Below, piece after piece: positions 7,518 to 15,649 of a DNA stretch of 40,010 nucleotides. The stretch spans positions 1-40,010 of the forward strand of contig JAHAYJ010000059.1 of assembly GCA_018384375.1 (NCBI GenBank), written 5' to 3'. Every line of letters starts with the position of its first letter. Position 1 is the stretch's first letter. Origin of the DNA: Lachnospiraceae bacterium. Its GTDB lineage: Bacteria; Bacillota; Clostridia; Lachnospirales; Lachnospiraceae. Below the pieces are notes generated by a model. That model worked only from the letters and a program-made list of their open reading frames with translations. It was not told the origin of the DNA and ran no database searches. The position numbers and the translations under genes are program-made.

Positions 7518-8507
7518 TTATGCAATCCAGATCAGCTGATCCTTACTTCTGCTGTAGTAATAGACGGAATCTGCAAGCACCTCATCCTCCGCCACCTGTG
7601 TTCTGTTGATATCGGTTACTATCTCCCGTAATGTGTCTTTGTCTGTCCCCTTTCCTGCAGGCACGAGAATGGTCTCATGCACGGAACTGGGAAGTACATA
7701 AAAATCCTGTTCCAGCTTTTCTGCAAATGCTTTCAACACTCCCGGATACAGCATACATACCGCTCCATACAGCTTCTGACTGTTAGTAAGCACATACATG
7801 GGAAGCCGTATCTGCGTGATCTCCCCTGTCATCTGAGCAAGGATCTCCTCAACCCATTCCTGCGTAAATTCTTCTCTTTCTTCAAAGCCTTTCGGCAGGT
7901 CCTTCAGCAGGCCCTCCGCAAGAACCTCCTTCATGACCGTTTCCATACTCTCTATTTTACTTGGGAAAAGCTTTGGGGTATTCTGAAAGGCTATCTGAAA
8001 CAGCTCATCCACATTGGTGTTCCAAAGCTTCATATGCGTATTATGAATAAGAATAGCAGCCTTTCCGCAAAAGGGCGGTTCCTGAACAGAATAGTAGAAA
8101 ACTACTGCCAGATTAAAATAGGTCTTATAGGGGATTTCTTTTAACAGTTCTCTGTTCTTTTCCCTATTGATCAATCGGAATGCCAATCTCTCACGTGCCT
8201 GCTTAAATTCCAGGAAGCCGGACAAATCCATATCCTCTTTGATTTCGGCCTTCCGAAAATCTCTGGTTAAACGCTCTGCAATTTCCGTCATTTCTCCCTC
8301 TGTCATTTCCTCATGATAGAATGGATCAAGATAAATCGTCGGAGATGCATTGCAGCCGGATCTTCGCGCCACAATTCCCGTCAATTCTATTCCGTTGTTT
8401 TTCCGGACCATATGGGAAAATACTATGTATTCTTCTCCCAGCTCCTGCCTTAAATACTCCAATATTCTGTTTTTAAAAGATGTGAAATCAATAGATGTGT
8501 TCTTCAT
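7518..8507 (-). CDS. DUF5688 family protein
   Basis: 329 residues, soluble, no signal peptide. The N-terminal pattern (SFKNRILEYLRQELGEEYIVFSH, then KNNGIELTGIVAR and PTIYLDPFY) and the C-terminal segments (LPMYVLTNSQKLYGAVCMLYPGVL, then ILVPAG) fit the DUF5688 family, common in Lachnospiraceae and of unknown function. The start is set at 8507, where GAGGTATCT precedes ATG; the frame stays open to 8690 but that extension overlaps the efp terminator and efp itself. The gene stands alone between efp and tRNA-Arg. Confidence 0.8.
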   Translation of the reverse strand: MKNTSIDFTSFKNRILEYLRQELGEEYIVFSHMVRKNNGIELTGIVARRSGCNASPTIYLDPFYHEEMTEGEMTEIAERLTRDFRKAEIKEDMDLSGFLEFKQARERLAFRLINREKNRELLKEIPYKTYFNLAVVFYYSVQEPPFCGKAAILIHNTHMKLWNTNVDELFQIAFQNTPKLFPSKIESMETVMKEVLAEGLLKDLPKGFEEREEFTQEWVEEILAQMTGEITQIRLPMYVLTNSQKLYGAVCMLYPGVLKAFAEKLEQDFYVLPSSVHETILVPAGKGTDKDTLREIVTDINRTQVAEDEVLADSVYYYSRSKDQLIWIA

Positions 8508-8571
8508 AGATACCTCATTTCTAAAGTAGTAGGCGTCTTTTTCACATGCGGAAGCGCATACTTCCGTACAC

Positions 8572-8603
8572 AAAAAAGACAATGAATAAAATTCATTGTC
8601 TTT
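8572..8603 (-). terminator. Terminator of efp
   Basis: AAGACAATGAA pairs perfectly with TTCATTGTCTT around a TTTTA loop and is followed by a T6 tract on the minus strand, about 35 nt after the efp stop. Confidence 0.9.
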
Positions 8604-8637
8604 CAGGCTTGTCTTATCAATCGGACATTGTAACGGA

Positions 8638-9195
8638 TTATACTCTGGAAAGGTATTCCCCTGTTCTTGTATCAATCTTAATGACGTCATGCAGTTCTAC
8701 GAACAAAGGCACATTTACGGTTGCCCCTGTTTCTACTGTAGCGGGCTTGGTTGCACCGGTTGCGGTATCCCCTTTAAATCCCGGCTCTGTATCTGTGATC
8801 TCCAACTCAACAAATAAAGGAGGCTCAACTGAGAATACGCTGCCATTGTGAGAGCAAACCTTAACCATTTCATTTTCCTTAACAAATTTGAGTGCATCGC
8901 CGACAGTATCCGCATTTAATGCAATCTGATCATATGTTTCAACGTCCATAAAGTTATACAGTTCTCCGTCTGAGTACAGATACTGCATATCTTTTCTATC
9001 AATACGTGCCTGTGGACACTTTTCAGTAGGTCTGAAAGTCTTTTCCACTACGCCGCCACTCTTGATGTTTTTCAGTTTGGTTCTGACAAAAGCTGCTCCT
9101 TTACCAGGCTTAACATGCTGAAACTCGATAATCTGGTAAACGTTATTATCTAGCTCAATTGTAATACCATTTCTGAAATCACCTGCAGAAATCAT
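8638..9195 (-). CDS. efp: Translation elongation factor P
   Basis: 185 residues, full length. EF-P enters the ribosomal E site and relieves stalling at polyproline stretches. The KOW-like N-terminal domain carries the tip loop [12 protein letters not shown] with Lys32 at the position that is post-translationally modified in other bacteria; the two OB domains follow, and the EF-P signature (near [19 protein letters not shown]) closes the protein. AGGAGG lies 7 nt upstream of ATG. It follows the aro genes on the same strand but has its own promoter (9237-9265) and a strong terminator. Confidence 0.98.
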   Translation of the reverse strand: MISAGDFRNGITIELDNNVYQIIEFQHVKPGKGAAFVRTKLKNIKSGGVVEKTFRPTEKCPQARIDRKDMQYLYSDGELYNFMDVETYDQIALNADTVGDALKFVKENEMVKVCSHNGSVFSVEPPLFVELEITDTEPGFKGDTATGATKPATVETGATVNVPLFVELHDVIKIDTRTGEYLSRV

Positions 9196-9236
9196 AAAAT
9201 ATTCCTCCTAAAATTTTCACGTTATAATTCTTTAAC

Positions 9237-9265
9237 AGTTTAATATAAAAAGCGATATTTTTCAA
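9237..9265 (-). promoter_or_regulatory. Promoter of efp
   Basis: TTGAAA (9260-9265) and TAAACT (9237-9242) with a 17-nt spacer on the minus strand, about 40 nt upstream of the efp start. Confidence 0.5.
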
Positions 9266-9279
9266 CCACTTTCTTAAAA

Positions 9280-9714
9280 TTACTTTATCATCTCCAGGAC
9301 AAAATCAATAGCTTCCAGATAGCCATTCAATCCATGACCGTATATCTGCTTATCACAGGCAGGTGCAGTCACCGAAATCTTGCGAAACTCTTCCCGCTTC
9401 GTAATATCGGAAATGTGAATTTCCACTTTGGGAATCGTTATACTTGCAAGCGCATCATGAATGGCATAGCTGTAATGCGTAAAAGCACCGGGGTTGATCA
9501 CAATTCCGTCTGTTCCGTCAAAGTAAGCATCCTGAATGCGGTCAATGATGGCTCCTTCATGGTTGCTCTGAAATACTTCAACCGTTGCTCCGCATTCCTC
9601 CCCCTTTTTTCCGATCATGTTCAGCAGATAATCATAATCCTGCGTTCCGTAAATATTTTTTTCCCGGATACCGAGAAAATTTAAGTTCGGTCCGTTTATC
9701 ACCAAAATTTTCAT
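9280..9714 (-). CDS. aroQ: 3-dehydroquinate dehydratase, type II
   Basis: 144 residues, full length for the dodecameric type II enzyme, which dehydrates 3-dehydroquinate to 3-dehydroshikimate (third step of the shikimate pathway). The N-terminus ILVINGPNLNFLG, Arg17 and Tyr22 in the flexible lid, NPGAFTHYSYAIHDAL with the catalytic His, and VEIHISDITKREEFR are all present. Its start overlaps the aroK stop by 4 nt (ATGA), which implies translational coupling. Confidence 0.97.
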   Translation of the reverse strand: MKILVINGPNLNFLGIREKNIYGTQDYDYLLNMIGKKGEECGATVEVFQSNHEGAIIDRIQDAYFDGTDGIVINPGAFTHYSYAIHDALASITIPKVEIHISDITKREEFRKISVTAPACDKQIYGHGLNGYLEAIDFVLEMIK

Positions 9715-10220
9715 TTGCCGTTCCTTTCAATCTTTTCCGTAATTTCTTCAAGTGTCAGATCTGAGGCCTCCAGAATCACATCTGCACAAGCCTCATATAC
9801 CGGAGCGCGTTTTTCCATTAAGGTTCTGATTCTTTCCATCGGATCTTCCACTTGCAGAAGCGGCCTTGTGGTATCATTTTTCACTCTCTCATAGACAGTT
9901 TCCGGCGTCACCTTCAGATAAAACACCCTGCCAAGCTCCTTTAACAGTTCATGATTTTCCTCCCGCATAGGAAGCCCGCCGCCCACAGAAATAATCTGCC
10001 TGTCCGCAGTTCGAATCAATTCCTTCAGGCATTCCGTCTCCATCTGTCTAAAAGCCTCTTCACCGCTTTCCTGAAAGATTTGGGATATTGTCTTTTTCTG
10101 CCTCTGCTCTATCCATTTATCGGTATCAATCATTGTCCTGCGCAGCTGATAGGACAGTCGGATGCCCACACTGCTTTTGCCACAACCCATAAAACCGATC
10201 AGAATGATATTGTCTTTCAT
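9711..10220 (-). CDS. aroK: Shikimate kinase
   Basis: 169 residues. Phosphorylates shikimate at O3 with ATP. The P-loop GFMGCGKSSVG lies at residues 9-19, followed by the shikimate-binding DTDKWIE (residues 32-38), SGEEAFRQMET, and the GGG motif (SVGGGLPM). The adenine-binding and lid regions (TTRPLLQ) are intact. It sits 3 bp after aroE and overlaps aroQ, so aroE-aroK-aroQ form one transcript. Confidence 0.96.
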   Translation of the reverse strand: MKDNIILIGFMGCGKSSVGIRLSYQLRRTMIDTDKWIEQRQKKTISQIFQESGEEAFRQMETECLKELIRTADRQIISVGGGLPMREENHELLKELGRVFYLKVTPETVYERVKNDTTRPLLQVEDPMERIRTLMEKRAPVYEACADVILEASDLTLEEITEKIERNGK

Positions 10221-10223
10221 ATG

Positions 10224-11096
10224 TCAATCCTTTATCTTCATTTCTTTCTTTAACGCTTCATACACCTTCAGAGCCATCTCCTCCGGTACAGATATGTCAT
10301 TCCACAGTTCATAGGCAATAATACCCTGATAAAGCAGCATTTTCAGGCCATGATAAGCCCTTCCTCCCTGAGCCCTGACAAGCTGCATAAAACGGGTATC
10401 GGAAGGTTTATAGATCAAGTCATATCCGGTATGAATCTTTTTATAAAATGCCTCATCCTCAAGCACTGCCCTATCCACATCCGGATACAGTCCCACACTG
10501 GTTGCCTGGATAGCAAGAAAGCGTTGCTCCGGAAGCTTATGATAGTCGGTAAGCTGCATCGGGTATATACAATCCGTGCCACATTTCTGATTGACCTCCA
10601 AGGCAACTGCCTGGGCCCTTTCCAGAGAACGATTCAGTAGATAAACTCTTTTCACCCCTCTGGATGCACACAGAAATGCAACTGCCCTTGCTGCGCCACC
10701 GGCCCCAAGCAAAATCACTTCCTGTCCTTCTATCTGAATGCCTTCACTGCACATGGCACGATACAGCCCCGGCATATCCGTATTGTAGCCCTTAAATCCG
10801 CCCTCACATCGAACCAGGGTATTTACTGCACCGATTTTCTCAGCCAGCTCATCTATTTGAACCAGTTCCTTCATCACAAGGCTTTTATAGGGAACCGTCA
10901 CATTCATCCCAAGAATATTCAGACCGTAAGCCCCTCTTACAGCCTCCCGGAGGCATCCCTCCTCCACGTGAAAAGGCACATAAACCAGATTGTGGGAAAG
11001 CATCCCGGCCAATGTATTATGTATTACAGGTGACATGGTGTGCTCTACGGGATTTCCGATCAGCCCACAGGTTCTTGTATGTCCGTCAATCAGCAT
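10224..11096 (-). CDS. aroE: Shikimate dehydrogenase
   Basis: 290 residues, NADP-dependent reduction of 3-dehydroshikimate to shikimate. The N-terminal substrate domain has GNPVEHTMSPVIHN and NVTVPYKSLV with the catalytic Lys; NTDMPGLY carries the catalytic Asp; the cofactor domain begins VILLGAGGAARAVAF; the C-terminal GLKMLLYQG(I)IAYELW is typical. The start overlaps the end of yqeG by 7 bp, linking the two. Confidence 0.96.
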   Translation of the reverse strand: MLIDGHTRTCGLIGNPVEHTMSPVIHNTLAGMLSHNLVYVPFHVEEGCLREAVRGAYGLNILGMNVTVPYKSLVMKELVQIDELAEKIGAVNTLVRCEGGFKGYNTDMPGLYRAMCSEGIQIEGQEVILLGAGGAARAVAFLCASRGVKRVYLLNRSLERAQAVALEVNQKCGTDCIYPMQLTDYHKLPEQRFLAIQATSVGLYPDVDRAVLEDEAFYKKIHTGYDLIYKPSDTRFMQLVRAQGGRAYHGLKMLLYQGIIAYELWNDISVPEEMALKVYEALKKEMKIKD

Positions 11097-11605
11097 TTAC
11101 CTTCTTCTCCTTTGCATTTTCTCCGGTAAAAGAAAAGAACAATCTTTTCCAGATAACGCTTTAACACGATCTGAATCTCTTCCTTTTTGTCAATGGGCTC
11201 AACCAGAATTGAAAAAATACCGGTATTTCTGGCTCCCCATACATCTGTAAACAGCTGATCACCCACAAAGAGCGTATTTTTCTCGTTTGTTCCCATCTGC
11301 TCCATTGCCTTGCGGTATCCTGCTCTTCCAGGCTTTCCCGCTTTGTAAATGTAATGCACATGTACCGCATCATTGAACATTTTTACCCGTGGTTCTTTAT
11401 TATTGGACAAAAGCAGAATTTGAAAGCCCATTGCTTTCAGGTTCTCTATCAGAAGAATGCTTCTTTCATCCGCCGGTGCTCCGTGGGGAACCAAGGTATT
11501 ATCAATATCAAAAATAATACCCCGGTAACCGGAGTCATAGTATTTCTGAAAATCTATTTGATAGGTTGAGCTAATGAAAACATCCGGATAAAAACACTGA
11601 AGCAT
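11090..11605 (-). CDS. yqeG: YqeG-family HAD-IIIA phosphatase
   Basis: 171 residues. HAD superfamily phosphatase with motif I FDIDNTLVPHG (nucleophile Asp33 and Asp35), motif II LLLSNN, a Lys in KAGKPGRAGYRKA, and the acidic motif VGDQLFTDVWGARN. The in vivo substrate of YqeG is not settled. The start is taken at 11605, where GAAGGAG lies 5 nt upstream; the frame is open to 11713 but that part overlaps the upstream terminator. It is first in the yqeG-aroE-aroK-aroQ unit; in Bacillus too yqeG is immediately followed by an aro gene (aroD) further along its operon. Confidence 0.92.
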   Translation of the reverse strand: MLQCFYPDVFISSTYQIDFQKYYDSGYRGIIFDIDNTLVPHGAPADERSILLIENLKAMGFQILLLSNNKEPRVKMFNDAVHVHYIYKAGKPGRAGYRKAMEQMGTNEKNTLFVGDQLFTDVWGARNTGIFSILVEPIDKKEEIQIVLKRYLEKIVLFFYRRKCKGEEGKC

Positions 11606-11641
11606 AGGTACTCCTTCACGCACAAATTCTTTCTCTATTGT

Positions 11642-11672
11642 ACAAAACACCCTGCCGTTTGGCAAGGTGTTT
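11642..11672 (-). terminator. Terminator of the 11715-12122 gene
   Basis: AACACCTTGCC pairs with GGCAGGGTGTT (one wobble) around AAAC and is followed by TTTTG on the minus strand. It lies about 45 nt after the stop of the hypothetical gene. Confidence 0.8.
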
Positions 11673-11714
11673 CTCATCGTAAACGCAATATTCAAGCAAT
11701 GCTTCTCTTCCATA

Positions 11715-12122
11715 TCATTCAGTCTCTACAGGCTTTGGTATCACAATACCATCCTGTGTTTCCTTGAGCAGGTTCTGTGCACTTCCGACAAAATATTGGT
11801 ATTCCTGCAAAACGGAATCCTTTCTCATGTCGGAAACTGCCTTCTGCACATCCAGATTGGCAAGACCGCTTTCGCTTCCTATGTAATCGTAACTCTCCTC
11901 CTTGTTAAAGGTAAGAGATATATTTTCAAGGTCAGCCACTCTGGAACGTGTATCCTGAACCGGCTGTATTTCCTGTGAAGAGTATGGCAAAGCCTGCGCT
12001 TCCTTCTCAGGAGTCTGTGCCTGCTGTGACTTCTTTATTTCTTCAACACTCACTGCAGGAATTTCAGATGTTCTGTAATATGACTGCATATTACCGAATC
12101 CGCTTAATAACTGAATGCCCAT
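11715..12122 (-). CDS. Conserved hypothetical protein
   Basis: 135 residues, soluble, without signal peptide or membrane segment. The N-terminal half is polar and Gln/Glu/Pro-rich (probably disordered); the C-terminal part (DLENISLTFNKEESYDYIGSE, then KAVSDMRKDSVLQEYQYFVGS) looks folded and is what I recall as conserved in Lachnospiraceae. Function unknown. It is monocistronic, with a good promoter at 12161-12189 and its own terminator. GGTGAAG lies 4 nt upstream of ATG. Confidence 0.75.
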   Translation of the reverse strand: MGIQLLSGFGNMQSYYRTSEIPAVSVEEIKKSQQAQTPEKEAQALPYSSQEIQPVQDTRSRVADLENISLTFNKEESYDYIGSESGLANLDVQKAVSDMRKDSVLQEYQYFVGSAQNLLKETQDGIVIPKPVETE

Positions 12123-12160
12123 TTCTCTTCACCACCCTTCTGATTTTGATTTACATAACT

Positions 12161-12189
12161 ATTTTATCGCATTCCTTTTCACTTTGCAA
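12161..12189 (-). promoter_or_regulatory. Promoter of the 11715-12122 gene
   Basis: TTGCAA (12184-12189), 17-nt spacer, TAAAAT (12161-12166) on the minus strand, about 40 nt before the start codon. The rest of 12123-12290 is AT-rich with no gene visible; an inverted repeat TTTTAACC...GGTTAAAA spans about 12212-12258. Confidence 0.6.
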
Positions 12190-12290
12190 GGATTGTTTAC
12201 ATAATATTTTAACCAAAATGAAATTTTTTATACCTTCACTAATAATATCGGTTAAAATTTCATATTGTTTAGCCCTGTATTACCAAATTT

Positions 12291-13052
12291 TCATATATGA
12301 ATTCCGGCCGCCTGAAGCAGATTTCCGGTATACTCATTTTTATGATGAAAATAGACCTCCTCCACAGTTCCCTGTTCCACTAATTCTCCGCCTTTCATGA
12401 TCATCACATTGTCACACATCTGGTAGACAACCCGAAGATCATGAGATATAAAAAGAATGGATAGTCCCATTTCCTTATGAAGTCTTTCAAGAAGCTCCAG
12501 AATTTGTGCCTGAATCGTCACATCAAGCGCAGATACCGGTTCGTCTGCAATCAGAAGTCTGGGCTCCTGCATCAGCGCCCCTGCTATGCAGACACGTTGT
12601 CTCTGGCCACCTGACAACTGATTCGGATAGCGGTCTGCAAACTTTTCGTCAAGTCCAACCCTGATCAGCATTTCCCGGACTCTTTCCTTTCTTTTTGCAG
12701 AATCCGGTCCTCCCTTCAGGCGCAAGGGTTCCTCCAAAATCCAACCCACTTTTTTTGCAGGGTTTAAAGAACCATATGGATCCTGAAAAATCATCTGTGG
12801 ATAGCTTGAGACCTGCGTAATCTTTCCCTCATAGGGAATAAGACCCAGAATTGCTTTCGCCAGAGTGGATTTTCCACTTCCACTTTCCCCTACCAGGCCG
12901 AGAACCTCTCCTTCCTTCATGGAAAAGGATACATTCTTCAGCACCTGTATCCGATTCTTTTTTTGAAACAGTCCCTTACTGCGATCCTGAAAGGATACAC
13001 ACAGCGAGGATACCGTGAGAATATCTTTTTGCTCTGTCATACGCACTCTCAT
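12291..13052 (-). CDS. Peptide/nickel-type ABC transporter ATP-binding protein (OppF-like)
   Basis: About 253 residues. Walker [18 protein letters not shown] loop [12 protein letters not shown], signature [15 protein letters not shown], Walker [14 protein letters not shown] and switch His in SHDLRVV are intact. It is the second ATPase of a heterodimeric pair. The frame is open to 13106, overlapping the upstream ATPase gene; I prefer ATG 13052 (19 bp after that stop), but 13040 is also possible because neither has a strong ribosome-binding site. It is the last gene of the five-gene importer operon. No DPP/OPP C-terminal extension is visible beyond [12 protein letters not shown], so it is shorter than the usual 310-330 residues. 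Confidence 0.93.
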   Translation of the reverse strand: MRVRMTEQKDILTVSSLCVSFQDRSKGLFQKKNRIQVLKNVSFSMKEGEVLGLVGESGSGKSTLAKAILGLIPYEGKITQVSSYPQMIFQDPYGSLNPAKKVGWILEEPLRLKGGPDSAKRKERVREMLIRVGLDEKFADRYPNQLSGGQRQRVCIAGALMQEPRLLIADEPVSALDVTIQAQILELLERLHKEMGLSILFISHDLRVVYQMCDNVMIMKGGELVEQGTVEEVYFHHKNEYTGNLLQAAGIHI

Positions 13053-13071
13053 TCTGCCGTTCTGCGGCTTC

Positions 13072-13875
13072 CTAACTTTTGCGAACCACCTTTGGTATTG
13101 CTGCAATCAGTTTCTGTGTATAAGCTTCCCTGGGATGATTGAAAATTTCCTCTGTATCCCCTGTTTCCACCACATAACCGCCCTGCATCACCATCACCCT
13201 ACGGCAAAGCTGCCTCACAAGACTCAAGTCATGGGAAATAAATAAAATAGAGGTTTGCTTTTCTCTGTTAAGGCGCTTTAAAAGCTCTACAATCTGCGCC
13301 TGAATCGTCACATCAAGAGCTGTGGTCGGTTCATCTGCGATCAGGATCTTCGGATTGCAGATCATTGCTGCCGCAATCATGACCCGCTGGCGCATACCGC
13401 CGGAAAGCTCATGAGGATACTGATGATAGATCCTCTCTGCATCCTCAAGCTCCACATCCCTCAGCATCTCAATGACCCGGTAGTATCGTTCTTCCTTGGA
13501 AAGCTCTGTATGAATCCGCAAAGCTTCCTCCACCTGCCAACCAATTTTTTTCAAAGGGTTTAATGAAGTCATGGGCTCCTGAAAAATAATCCCGATGTCA
13601 TTCCCCTGTATCTTACGAAGTACATTTCTCTCACAGGTCAGAATATCCACTCCGTCAAACAGAATCTGTCCTCGCTTCTTCATGTCCTTGCGGCTTAGAA
13701 GCCCCGCAATGGCAAGAGCGCTCATGGATTTTCCGGAGCCGGATTCTCCCACAAGCCCTACGATCTCTCCCACTCTCAGATCAAGGTCAAAGTCATAAAC
13801 CACCGTTTCAGGAATCAAATGGTCGTGAAATTCGATATTCAGATCCTTTACCTGTAAAATCAAATTCTTTTCCAC
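13072..13875 (-). CDS. Peptide/nickel-type ABC transporter ATP-binding protein (OppD-like)
   Basis: 267 residues. Walker [18 protein letters not shown] loop [17 protein letters not shown], signature [15 protein letters not shown], Walker [14 protein letters not shown] and SHDLSLV are all present. It pairs with the downstream ATPase to energise import. The C-terminus ends at [17 protein letters not shown], so the Cys-rich oligopeptide C-terminal extension seen in full OppD proteins is missing. It starts 2 bp after the permease gene; co-transcription is clear. Confidence 0.95.
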   Translation of the reverse strand: MEKNLILQVKDLNIEFHDHLIPETVVYDFDLDLRVGEIVGLVGESGSGKSMSALAIAGLLSRKDMKKRGQILFDGVDILTCERNVLRKIQGNDIGIIFQEPMTSLNPLKKIGWQVEEALRIHTELSKEERYYRVIEMLRDVELEDAERIYHQYPHELSGGMRQRVMIAAAMICNPKILIADEPTTALDVTIQAQIVELLKRLNREKQTSILFISHDLSLVRQLCRRVMVMQGGYVVETGDTEEIFNHPREAYTQKLIAAIPKVVRKS

Positions 13876-13877
13876 TC

Positions 13878-14681
13878 TTACTCCTCCCTCTTCAGTGCAT
13901 CGCCCAGAAGGCTGAAGCCAAGTACCATCAGGATAATTACCAGCCCCGGAAAAATAGCATAATTGGGTGCACGGAACAGATACGTCTGGGCCTCGGAAAG
14001 CATTCTGCCAAGGCTTGCCTGAGGTGGCTGCACGCCAATTCCCAGGAAGCTCATCCCTGCCTCTGCAAGCACTGCATTGTTAAATCCGATCATTATTGCT
14101 GAGAGAAGTACCGTAAAGGTATTGGGCAGAATGTGAACAAACATAATACGCAGATGCCCTGCTCCCTGGAGCCTTGCATTTTTCACATAGTCCATATTTT
14201 TACATTTGATAAATTCGCTTCGAACAATTCTGGCAAAGCTTGGAATAAAAGCGATTCCAAGGGCAATTACCACCTGATAGGTGCCACTTCCCAGAAGACT
14301 GATAAATACCAAAGCCAGCAAAATGCTGGGAAATGCAAAAATGGCATCATTCACTCTCATCAGGATCTCATCCAGAATTCCTCCAAAATAACCGGTAACG
14401 GCACCTAAGATAATCCCGAAAAAGGTTCCGATAAACACAGTTCCCGCCGCCACCGACAGCGTCGTCCCCGCCCCTTTCATGACGCGGCTCAATATGTCCC
14501 TGCCAAAATTGTCGCACCCCATCAGATGCTTTAAGGAGATACCGGCAAATTTTGCTGACGGGTCCATCGCATTGGGATCATATGGCGTATAAAAAAAGCC
14601 GATGATGATGAAAATAAGCATCAATCCGGTAATCGTCCCGCCGACAATGAAATTGTAATTCTTCTTTTTTCCACTTTTCAT
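13878..14681 (-). CDS. Peptide/nickel-type ABC transporter permease (OppC/DppC-like)
   Basis: 267 residues, with an N-terminal membrane segment (about 10-30), the OppC-type N-terminal motif (YDPNAMDPSAKFAGISLKHLMGCDNFGRDILSRVM) and five further helices carrying the binding-protein-dependent transport signature (EAGMSFLGIGVQPPQASLGRML). Start at ATG 14681, right after the upstream stop (TAG-C-ATG) with GGTGGA upstream; the longer frame to 14717 overlaps that gene. It forms the membrane channel together with the next permease. Confidence 0.94.
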   Translation of the reverse strand: MKSGKKKNYNFIVGGTITGLMLIFIIIGFFYTPYDPNAMDPSAKFAGISLKHLMGCDNFGRDILSRVMKGAGTTLSVAAGTVFIGTFFGIILGAVTGYFGGILDEILMRVNDAIFAFPSILLALVFISLLGSGTYQVVIALGIAFIPSFARIVRSEFIKCKNMDYVKNARLQGAGHLRIMFVHILPNTFTVLLSAIMIGFNNAVLAEAGMSFLGIGVQPPQASLGRMLSEAQTYLFRAPNYAIFPGLVIILMVLGFSLLGDALKREE

Positions 14682-14682
14682 G

Positions 14683-15624
14683 CTATTCCACCGAAATTCT
14701 TGGATCAATAAGGCCATAGATCATATCCACTATCATATTCACAACAAGTACCAGCAGGGAAATACATACGATAATTGCCATCACGACCGGATAATCCCTG
14801 TTTGAGATGGAGGTGAGAAGGATTCTTCCAAGCCCCGGTATGCTGAACACCTGCTCAATAATAATGCTCCCTGCAATCATATCTGTAAGCGCCATTCCAA
14901 GGAAGGTCACTACAGGAATCAAAGCATTTTTCAAAACATGCTTATATAGTACATCATTGGTACGGTTTCCTCTGCTGTATGCAGTCCGCACATAATCAAG
15001 CCTGGCCTCTCCGATGACTGAGCTTCGAAGAAGCTTCACCGCCATTGCCGCTTTGGGAAGTGCAATGGCAAGTGCCGGAAAAAACAAGTATCCCACAAAC
15101 CCCCAGAAGTTTTTCTCATAGGAGATATATCCGCCGGGGGTAAACAGCTTAAAGATCCGTCCGAACAACAGCGTAATCAATATTCCGGAAAAGAATGGCG
15201 GAAACGCCATGATAATCTGATTAAAAATATAGATAATTCTATCAATCACGCCTCCTGCATGCTTTGCCGTATAAATTCCAAGCGGAATCGATATCAGTAC
15301 CATCATGAAGAAGGCCAGAATTGTCAAAGTCAGTGTGACGGGAATCTTATCCGTCACCATATCACTTACCGGCATCCGGTAGCTGTAAGAGGTTCCCATG
15401 TCCCCTGTAAGGAAACGGCCTGCCCACCTGGCATACTGCACGAGAACAGGATCGTTAAGTCCCATTTCCTCCCGAAGCGCCTCAAGTCTTGCAGGGGTCG
15501 CTTCAGTTCCCAGCATAGAGGACGCCGGATCTCCTGAAATCACATGAAATGCAAGAAAGACAAAGAGAGTTACCGCAAACAGCGTCAAAAACATGGTTAA
15601 CAGCTTCTTGCCCGCATACTTCAT
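14683..15624 (-). CDS. Peptide/nickel-type ABC transporter permease (OppB/DppB-like)
   Basis: 313 residues, six membrane segments. N-terminal helix LLTMFLTLFAVTLFVFLAF, the OppB motif GDPASSMLGTEATPARLEALREEMGLNDP, and the C-terminal EAA-like loop with IIEQVFSIPGLGRILLTSISNRDYPVV. The start is ATG 15624, with GCAGGAGG 7 nt upstream. Downstream permease and ATPases follow with 1-20 bp spacings. Confidence 0.95.
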   Translation of the reverse strand: MKYAGKKLLTMFLTLFAVTLFVFLAFHVISGDPASSMLGTEATPARLEALREEMGLNDPVLVQYARWAGRFLTGDMGTSYSYRMPVSDMVTDKIPVTLTLTILAFFMMVLISIPLGIYTAKHAGGVIDRIIYIFNQIIMAFPPFFSGILITLLFGRIFKLFTPGGYISYEKNFWGFVGYLFFPALAIALPKAAMAVKLLRSSVIGEARLDYVRTAYSRGNRTNDVLYKHVLKNALIPVVTFLGMALTDMIAGSIIIEQVFSIPGLGRILLTSISNRDYPVVMAIIVCISLLVLVVNMIVDMIYGLIDPRISVE

Positions 15625-15649
15625 CTCTTTGTCCTCCTGCATTTAGAAC

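Noticed and set aside
8550-8567. Small hairpin CGGAAG-CGCATA-CTTCCG downstream of efp
   Set aside because: Only 6 bp and without a T-tract; the strong efp terminator next to it explains the region.
12212-12258. Inverted repeat TTTTAACC...GGTTAAAA in the AT-rich gap
   Set aside because: Short arms in AT-rich DNA far apart; chance is likely and no function can be supported.
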